From NCBI RefSeq assembly GCF_016906535.1, contig NC_057373.1:372001-436000 (forward strand): DNA of 64,000 nucleotides, written 5' to 3'. This document shows, in pieces, positions 58,007-64,000 of the stretch. The notes under the pieces were generated by a model. That model was not told where the DNA came from, made no database searches, and saw nothing but the letters and a program-made list of their open reading frames with translations. The position numbers were made by a program, and so were the translations under genes. The DNA comes from Rhizoctonia solani (lineage: Eukaryota > Basidiomycota > Agaricomycetes > Cantharellales > Ceratobasidiaceae). The number at the start of each line of letters is the position of its first letter. Position 1 is the first letter of the stretch.

Positions 58007-58226
58007 CACTGTGGTGTGATAAGATCCTGAAAATCAGTACATCAGTAAAAGATTCCTTTTTTCAGTAGGATATGGCCTGAAAATTACAATGTTAGTATGC
58101 CTCCCTCAGCATGAATCAGACTATGGAAGAATTGATACCTAAAATCAGTATGTATTGATCTTGATTTCAGCTCAATTCTCACTTAAACACACGCACTGAT
58201 TTTCAGTATTATAACCTTGTACAGTG
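58007..58226. mobile_element. Terminal-inverted-repeat element (MITE-like), 220 bp
   Basis: The left end starts CACTGT (58007) and reaches CTGAAAATCAGTAC by 58040. The right end, read in reverse complement from 58226, starts CACTGT and reaches CTGAAAATCAGTGC. Both ends are flanked by ATA (58004-58006 and 58227-58229), a possible 3-bp target duplication. No coding capacity; AT-rich interior with further copies of AAAATCAGTA. Confidence 0.65.
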
Positions 58227-59214
58227 ATAAACGCTGAACTGATCTGGAAGCAAGCATATATATTTCCTCATGGTCGAACAGCTCTACATTGAAACTCACT
58301 TATTTGCCTATATATATTTGGTAAGCTAACCACGATTTAGTTGCGAGCATTTTCATAGTTTCAGAGTGTGTTCTTGTTAGTGCAACATGGAAGTAGGATT
58401 TGGGTTCAGCCAAAATCTCAACGAGTCGCTTGCTTTAGCGGTCGCCAATCGCAACAGCCAGCACACCCACAATGAAAAATACAGGGCACCCTTTGTCACT
58501 TTACCACACTTGTTATTTCAGTTCAAATATGTACGTGGCTAATGCAGTTTGCTGTCAGTATTGGCCGTGGTAGGGCGTCCGATCCACCATCTAGGGGGTC
58601 CGCGCCAATCATCAATAAGTTGAACACTAGTTAGCGTTGGTAGCTCTGGAGCAATACATTGCCGTGGTTTAATTCGAGCTGAGTCCAGAGTCTCTCGCTT
58701 CCGAGGGCTGCTGCCCATATATGCGGTGCCAAGTGCAAACAGACATGTAGGAAGGCGCCCGAGTGGGAGCTCCCGAGATGTGAGTAAAATTCACAGATCG
58801 GGTGGGACATTGACTAGTCCATCGGCCGAACGTAGGTGATGTTTGCTGCCGTTTGCTGAGGCGATGAAAGCACCGGCTTCCTAGGATCAAGCACTGGTGA
58901 CGCACCTCATTCATCTGATTAATCGTGTGAGCCGTAAATAAGCGAATATAACCGTTGATTGCGCCACATGCGCTATCGAATCTCGAACTATTGAGACTCG
59001 ATTACCTAAATCAATCTTCTCAGAAACATGACTTTCTTTAAAATAACGTGATAATGGGCGATATGACCAGTTGGAAAATCTACTGGTCGAAGGAGATAGG
59101 CAGGCCGTCCCTAACGTTCTATTGCAATTGTGCCCACCGAAGACAAGCATGAATTATATGTTCCCAAATGCCAACATAGAAATATTGACAAGCCCCATTA
59201 ATACCCTTGTACCC
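58227..59214. other. Intergenic, no gene seen
   Basis: Short frames only. 3' flank of M43 copy 4. Confidence 0.4.
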
Positions 59215-60350
59215 TTAAGCACTAATGCCGCGGTAAGTCGCAATCTGTGATTTAATGCGAGTGATTTGACCGGGGGTGAACTATCGTGGGGTAAGTATGA
59301 TGTAGAGTGTAAAATACTTGCAAAATTACCTCGCGCATGCAAGAATTATACGTGTAATCCATGTAATTATTAATTCTATCCACTCGAATGATTAAGTGTA
59401 GTCAAATAAGATGTTTCAAAAGGACTCACGGGTCAAGTCCTCCACCAGCGCATGTATCGCGACCTGTGGGGCAGCCAGAAGCAGCGGAGGCTTCGGGAGG
59501 AGTGTCGCTAACATAATCGCCTGGGCTAGAGCAACCACCCTGAAACGTGTGGTAAAGACCAAGCCAGTGACCCACTTCGTGAGTCAAAGTTTTGCCCTGG
59601 TTATAGTTTGTGAGAGAACCCCCTGGAACAGTTCTATAAAGAATAACCACACCGTCGTCGGATGGGTTACCGCTGTAGGAAGAAGGAAAAGTGGCATAGC
59701 CAAGGAGGCCTTGAGGGGTGACACTGGTAAAGCCGGTAGAGTAAACATTGAGGGCTGCGGCATTCCCCCCTTTACGAAGAGCGCGTTTCATTGCCGTCTG
59801 GTATGCGGCGTTGGTACCCTGGGGGCCAGCAAGGTTGAACCAGTTTCTATTGAAATATGTTAGTACCCGTCCAAGCCGTAAAATACGTTGTGATATACGC
59901 ATTGGTAGTGCGATCAGTTCCCGCAAGAGTAAACGTAAGACCACTTCCTGAATAATGTGAGTTGAGGGCTGAAATGGATGTGGTTATCTGCGAATCGGGG
60001 ATATTGCCTTGAGCAAGTGCTAGATTGAGAGCAGTGGTTAGTTACTTGTTCATTTGTGGAAGATAAGTAGCTTACTAGAACCGGCTTGGATGACATGCCA
60101 GTAGACAGGAATGGTAGCAGCAAATTTAGCTTTAGCGTCCGTCTTGAGCTGAACTTTATGGGCAGCAAAGTGTGCCTCGGCAGCAGCAATTGCATCGTCA
60201 CTAAGATGATATTAAAAAATTGCCTAATGAGAATTCATCACGGACATACCTTGGGGTCGAGCCGCAGACAGAGGTAAAGTTGCTAGCGGTTGGCGCAGCA
60301 ATAGCCGAAGTGATAGCAAGAGCAAGGGCAGAGAACGCAGTGAATAACAT
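59215..60350 (-). CDS. Secreted M43 metalloprotease, copy 4
   Basis: Start at 60350 gives a signal peptide ([20 protein letters not shown]) and the CGSTPR exon end. The catalytic exon 59449-59900 includes [74 protein letters not shown] (zinc site), [17 protein letters not shown] and CAGGGLDP. Met-turn exon [15 protein letters not shown] (about 59338-59383) is followed by [20 protein letters not shown], ending at TAA 59215-59217. Introns short and in frame; no breaks. About 290 residues. Similar orientation and structure to copy 3, 2 kb away, suggests a local tandem duplication, although copy 3 and 4 differ widely in the prodomain. Confidence 0.9.
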
Positions 60351-61728
60351 GGCGAAACAGGCCACTATAAGCCAGAGTTATGTCAAAGGGTGTTAGAAAA
60401 TGAACCAAGTTAAAAGAACTTTTATATGGCTACAGAGGGAGAAGAGCAATGTGATAGAGGGAGTTGGGACGCATGGTTACTCCAGGTATCTGGTAGTACC
60501 AAGACTGGAGAAAGATGGCTTGGGGCCCCCTACATTGCAACTAGAGCCAGCTCAAGATTGAAGAAGCGTCATGAGCAAGTGGTTTACTGAGAGTTTGACG
60601 AGATTACTCCATACAAAGCCAAGCCCGCTGGTACACAGAGTCTTACTTTGCGTCCGATCCAAGAGTTGTCACCAGCTTATTTGGCCGGACCTTTCCAATT
60701 AACTATGGATCATGGGTTTGTGAATCATACGGTGCACCCTTATCAGGAATCCACGCCCGCATACCACAAGCGCGGGTTATCAGCTATAGATATACCATCC
60801 ATGAGAATGCTACCACACCCAAGCTCCAGAAGAGTAAATTGCAAAGCCTTGTACTATCCGATTAGCACTGGTTAAACAGACCATCAAAGAAATGGTAGCA
60901 TACTGGATTATGTACCTGCACCTTTGCATCAGTGCGATGAATAGCGGATATCTGATATGTATATGGGAGCTTCTTTTTTGAAGTCGCATATGTTCAGTCT
61001 TGGCCAATTTGGATAGAAGTCACAAGACCGCGATAATACACGTGCTGTATTTGGGGAAATTGAAGCTTCGGTAATTTGGCCATATGCAAATCCATGGCCC
61101 TCGATGACGTGATGCTCAGCGATGTTATATTCAAGATACGTGTACTGGTTGATAAAGTAGTGAAGTTTATTGTTCTCCGTTTGGGGATAGATAAAGTACA
61201 CCAGAAATGTATATTCGTCATAAATATGTTCGGGAGGAAACAAAATGAACTCAAATGACAACAAGCAAACCAGATTGCTTGGATAGGCAAAAATTGGGTA
61301 TCTATGCGACGGAGGATTAGGTGTAACTCAATTGCCTCTATGCTATCCGTTATTTCAAAGCAATATGGTCAACCCAGAAATGCCATTAGAGCGAAATACA
61401 ACCTATCCACGTGACAAAAAGTGTATGCGACAGCTGAAAACTTGCTTGCAGTTGAAGGGGTCTCTGCAAAGCGTGTAAAACATGTGGTAGATGCGGGGCC
61501 ACGGGGATGTCAGTATACTAATACTATTGTAGCCACAGGGAAATGAAATCTCCTGACGACTGATGCGCCATTTCCTCAGGGATTAATAAACGTTGCAACC
61601 CGCCACGAGAAAGAGAACAGCTACGCGCGTCACATTATTCGATTGATTGTACAAAAGCTCGATAACTAGACATATCTTGTTATTCCTTCGCGCAACCACT
61701 ACGAGAAGTGTATTTGAGGTGTAACATA
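60351..61728. other. Intergenic, no gene seen
   Basis: Upstream of M43 copy 4. Frames at 60929-61290 are overlapping and AT-driven. No recognisable content. Confidence 0.4.
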
Positions 61729-61941
61729 CCACGGTGGACCCCAAAAGTGCGGATTTTCTGAACGTGAAAAATCGCGCATTATATGCGGAGTGTTGGCAAA
61801 ATCCGACCAGTTTTTTCATGAATCCGCATCCTCAACTCACCCCTGTGTGTCGTCGAGGTACGGATTCTGCGATTTTAGGTGCGGATGTCTGGCAAAATCT
61901 GGACGTCATGCGGATTTTCCGTACTTTTGGGGTTCACCGTG
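61729..61941. mobile_element. Terminal-inverted-repeat element (MITE-like), 213 bp, flanked by TA
   Basis: The left end CCACGGTGGACCCCAAAAG (61729 on) matches the reverse complement of the right end, CACGGTGAACCCCAAAAGTA, over about 25 bp with few mismatches. TA lies on both sides (61727-61728 and 61942-61943), as in Tc1/mariner-type insertions. The interior has two direct copies of a TGCGGA..TGGCAAAATC motif. No coding capacity. Confidence 0.7.
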
Positions 61942-62312
61942 TACACAGCTGGAGCCTGAGGTAGTCATTCAGTTATAAAGTGTCGATTCTGCTTCGCATT
62001 TTGCGCAGAAATTCGAAAGATCCGATATAGGATTTAGGCGGCTAGAGGTTTACAGTTGTTGATTGGTTTGTCTGCATAGGAGGAAGAGCTAAACTATAAT
62101 CGAGTGAGTATAGCTTGGCAATCCCTACTGTTTTTATAGGATAAAATTAGATAGAGGATAGGGGCACATTGCAATCCATCTCTTGTTGCGCTCAGCAGGT
62201 GCAAGATTGTACAGACCAAGCCGGACTGATATGTTGTATTTCCCATGGATATTTTCTCAGCGAGCAATCTGGGTAAGCTCCAAGGCCCCTGCTTAGTGCT
62301 TACTATATTCCC

Positions 62313-63377
62313 TCATATATAGCGGTACAGATGCAGAAAAAATAGGCAAGCAGGCAGACTTCTGCGACAATCAATTTCGACTCCACAGAAAATCAGATGA
62401 TATCGATAAGGCAATAGACTGTCGAAGCCGTGCGCCCAACCAATCCCCAAACGAACGCCCACGACTACTACGTTCAGTAAGCAGGTTGGGTGCATATTAC
62501 TATCGTCGATTTCGACGACTCGGAGATCTGAATGACATCAAAAGGCCCACCTAATGCGGTACTCATGCGCTTGAATTAATTCCCGATACCGACTCGATTT
62601 TTCCTAGCTTACTATGTAACCTAGGGGCCCGCGCTCATTCTAGGCGGCCACCTAGATCTACCAAATCAACACGCTGCTCTAGAGGTTTCATATTCGGATG
62701 GGTATCGACGGTTGAGAAGACCAGATGATCTCGAGAAATCAATTGTACATAAGTCACTTCGACCGTGCCGAATCATAGCCCTCACATACTCGCTATTGGA
62801 CAAGCGGGTACACCTGTTATAGTCCATTGCCTGGAACTACTAAGGAGCTTGCATGGGTCGAGGCACACTCGCAAAGTAGAGCGGAGTACTTGCAGCTTGT
62901 CGATAGTGAAGCTACTACTACAGCTATACTTGACGCGATGGAGCAACATGATCGGGTACATCTTGCTTGCCATGCTCACCGAAGTGACGTCAATCCCACC
63001 CATGGTGTATTCTTCTTGCATGATGGTGTTCTCAATCTTACTGCTATCAATCAGCGATTGTTCAGACACAAGGGACTCGCATTTCTATCTGCTTGCCAGA
63101 CCGCAACGGGCAACGAAAGGCTACCCGACGAAGCGGTCCATCTTGGGTTTGCAATGCTAATGGCGGGGTATCCGAGTGTAACTGTGACGATGTGGTCCGT
63201 GGAGGGGGATACATACCGTTGACAGCAGACAGAGTATATGCGCAGCTGATGAATGATATGAAGGTCGGAAACGGAGAAGCAGGGAAAGCACTGGATCATG
63301 CCGTTGCGGAGCTGCGTGATAAGGTTGGGGAGAATGAATTTGGCCGCTGTGTACCTTATATTCATATCGGCTCGTGA
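62313..63377 (+). pseudogene. Decayed TPR-CHAT paralogue with internal deletion
   Basis: Relic of a gene like that at 1770-5628, on the other strand. 62380-62700 shows two or three worn TPR-like units (AIDCRSRAPNQ, RRFRRLGDLNDI, THALELIPDTD) with stops. The CHAT domain follows directly: ILAIGQAGTP, a one-base shift, PLPGTTKELAWVEAHSQS, LDAMEQHDRVHLACHAH (His kept), LAFLSACQTATGNERLPDEA (Cys kept), AGYPSVTVTMWSVEG, another shift at about 63212 with a small deletion, then ADRVYAQLM and VPYIHIGS at 63377. The several hundred residues that separate the TPRs from CHAT in the 1.8-kb gene are missing. Confidence 0.85.
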
Positions 63378-64000
63378 TCCAATGGCAAACATCAATTATG
63401 CTTTGGTTGGGATGATGATAACGCGTCGTCGAGCAAGGCGCTTGTTAGGCAATAAATGTACCTGTATTATTACATATGAGTTTCAAAATCAAGCGCCCAG
63501 TATTTATTCACCCTTTTTTTCCTGGTCTCGAGAGATCAAATTGTCACACCTATTCAAGTTAAATAGGTATGCACATTAAACTAAACACACAAATTGTCTG
63601 GTAAAGAATGGTCCCGGAGGGGCGTCGGTATAATCCAAAACAGCACGTGATTATCTTTTATCTTAAAAAAAGTCTCAACTGGCCTATTAGCACGTAACTG
63701 TACCCTTGTTCTTCCCCCCACCCTCGAAGCTCACTCGCACTGTACCTTTTGTTACATCAGGCACTCCCAAATATCTCGGAATATATTCATTCATAACACT
63801 TTTGTACATGACCAAGTCCAGACTCCGCATATGGACTCATGATCTGATATCGTGCCTGGGTTCCTGGCCTCTGAGACAACAACAATTGTCGTCATCTGGG
63901 CCAAGCCCGTAGACTCCTGCCTTTGAGCGTACATATATAATCGGTGTCGAGAGGGCTCTTGGCTCCTCAGGCTCAGTACTTATCCTAACTTCGCCTAATC
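63378..64000. other. Window end, no gene seen
   Basis: Short frames only; nothing recognised. Confidence 0.4.

Overview
The window reads as nuclear DNA of a filamentous basidiomycete, most likely an Agaricomycete close to Rhizoctonia. The genes are broken by many short introns (about 45-75 nt) with GTRNGT-type donors and pyrimidine-poor YAG acceptors, intergenic spaces are short, and the families present (TPR-CHAT proteins, F-box/LRR proteins, expanded M43 secreted metalloproteases, P450s, DUSP-USP deubiquitinase) are typical of that group. No tools were run; all exon models were read by eye from splice signals and family knowledge.

Layout. 0.1-0.9 kb: ribosomal protein eS24 (+). 1.8-5.6 kb: a large TPR-CHAT caspase-like protein (-). 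6.5-8.5 kb: a multi-pass membrane protein of unknown family (-). 9.3-10.6 kb: a secreted Thr/Ser-rich protein with a Lys-Gly-Gly repeat (-). 11.4-12.8 kb: ketopantoate-reductase-like enzyme (+). 13.3-19.3 kb: a tandem segmental duplication of an alpha/beta-hydrolase plus an NADPH:quinone-oxidoreductase-like gene, with one intact copy of each and one decayed copy of each. 19.7-21.0 kb: M43 metalloprotease copy 1 (-). 22.5-24.4 kb: PPR-like mitochondrial protein (+). 24.7-26.4 kb: F-box/LRR gene (-). 27.3-29.7 kb: P450 (+). 30.4-30.9 kb: RidA (-). 31.2-32.8 kb: Atg15 autophagic lipase (-). 33.1-34.3 kb: RING-like zinc-finger protein (-). 35.1-36.0 kb: Fe-S scaffold Isu1 (-). 36.4-41.5 kb: aldehyde dehydrogenase (-), ACMSD-type decarboxylase (+) and quinolinate phosphoribosyltransferase (-). 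43.5-44.7 kb: M43 copy 2 (+). 46.8-49.6 kb: second P450 (+). 50.2-50.8 kb: small helical hypothetical protein. 51.4-51.6 kb: intron-containing tRNA-Thr. 51.8-54.7 kb: Ubp12/USP15-type deubiquitinase (-). 55.9-57.1 and 59.2-60.4 kb: M43 copies 3 and 4 (-). 62.3-63.4 kb: a decayed TPR-CHAT paralogue (+).

How genes may work together. The most interesting block is ALDH / ACMSD / QPRT, with RidA 5.5 kb away: these are the enzyme classes expected at the aminocarboxymuconate semialdehyde branch of tryptophan catabolism, where the intermediate is either decarboxylated and oxidised to 2-aminomuconate (then deaminated) or cyclised to quinolinate and converted to NAD precursor. ALDH and ACMSD share a 190-bp divergent promoter.

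Caveat on quality. Several otherwise conserved genes carry single-base losses, often in runs of C or G (four in the ACMSD gene alone). This looks more like homopolymer under-calling in the assembly than biology, so pseudogene calls based only on such shifts should be treated with care. The esterase copy at 13.3 kb and the CHAT copy at 62 kb also have large deletions and are genuine relics. Three short terminal-inverted-repeat elements and one longer inverted repeat lie in the gene-poor stretches.
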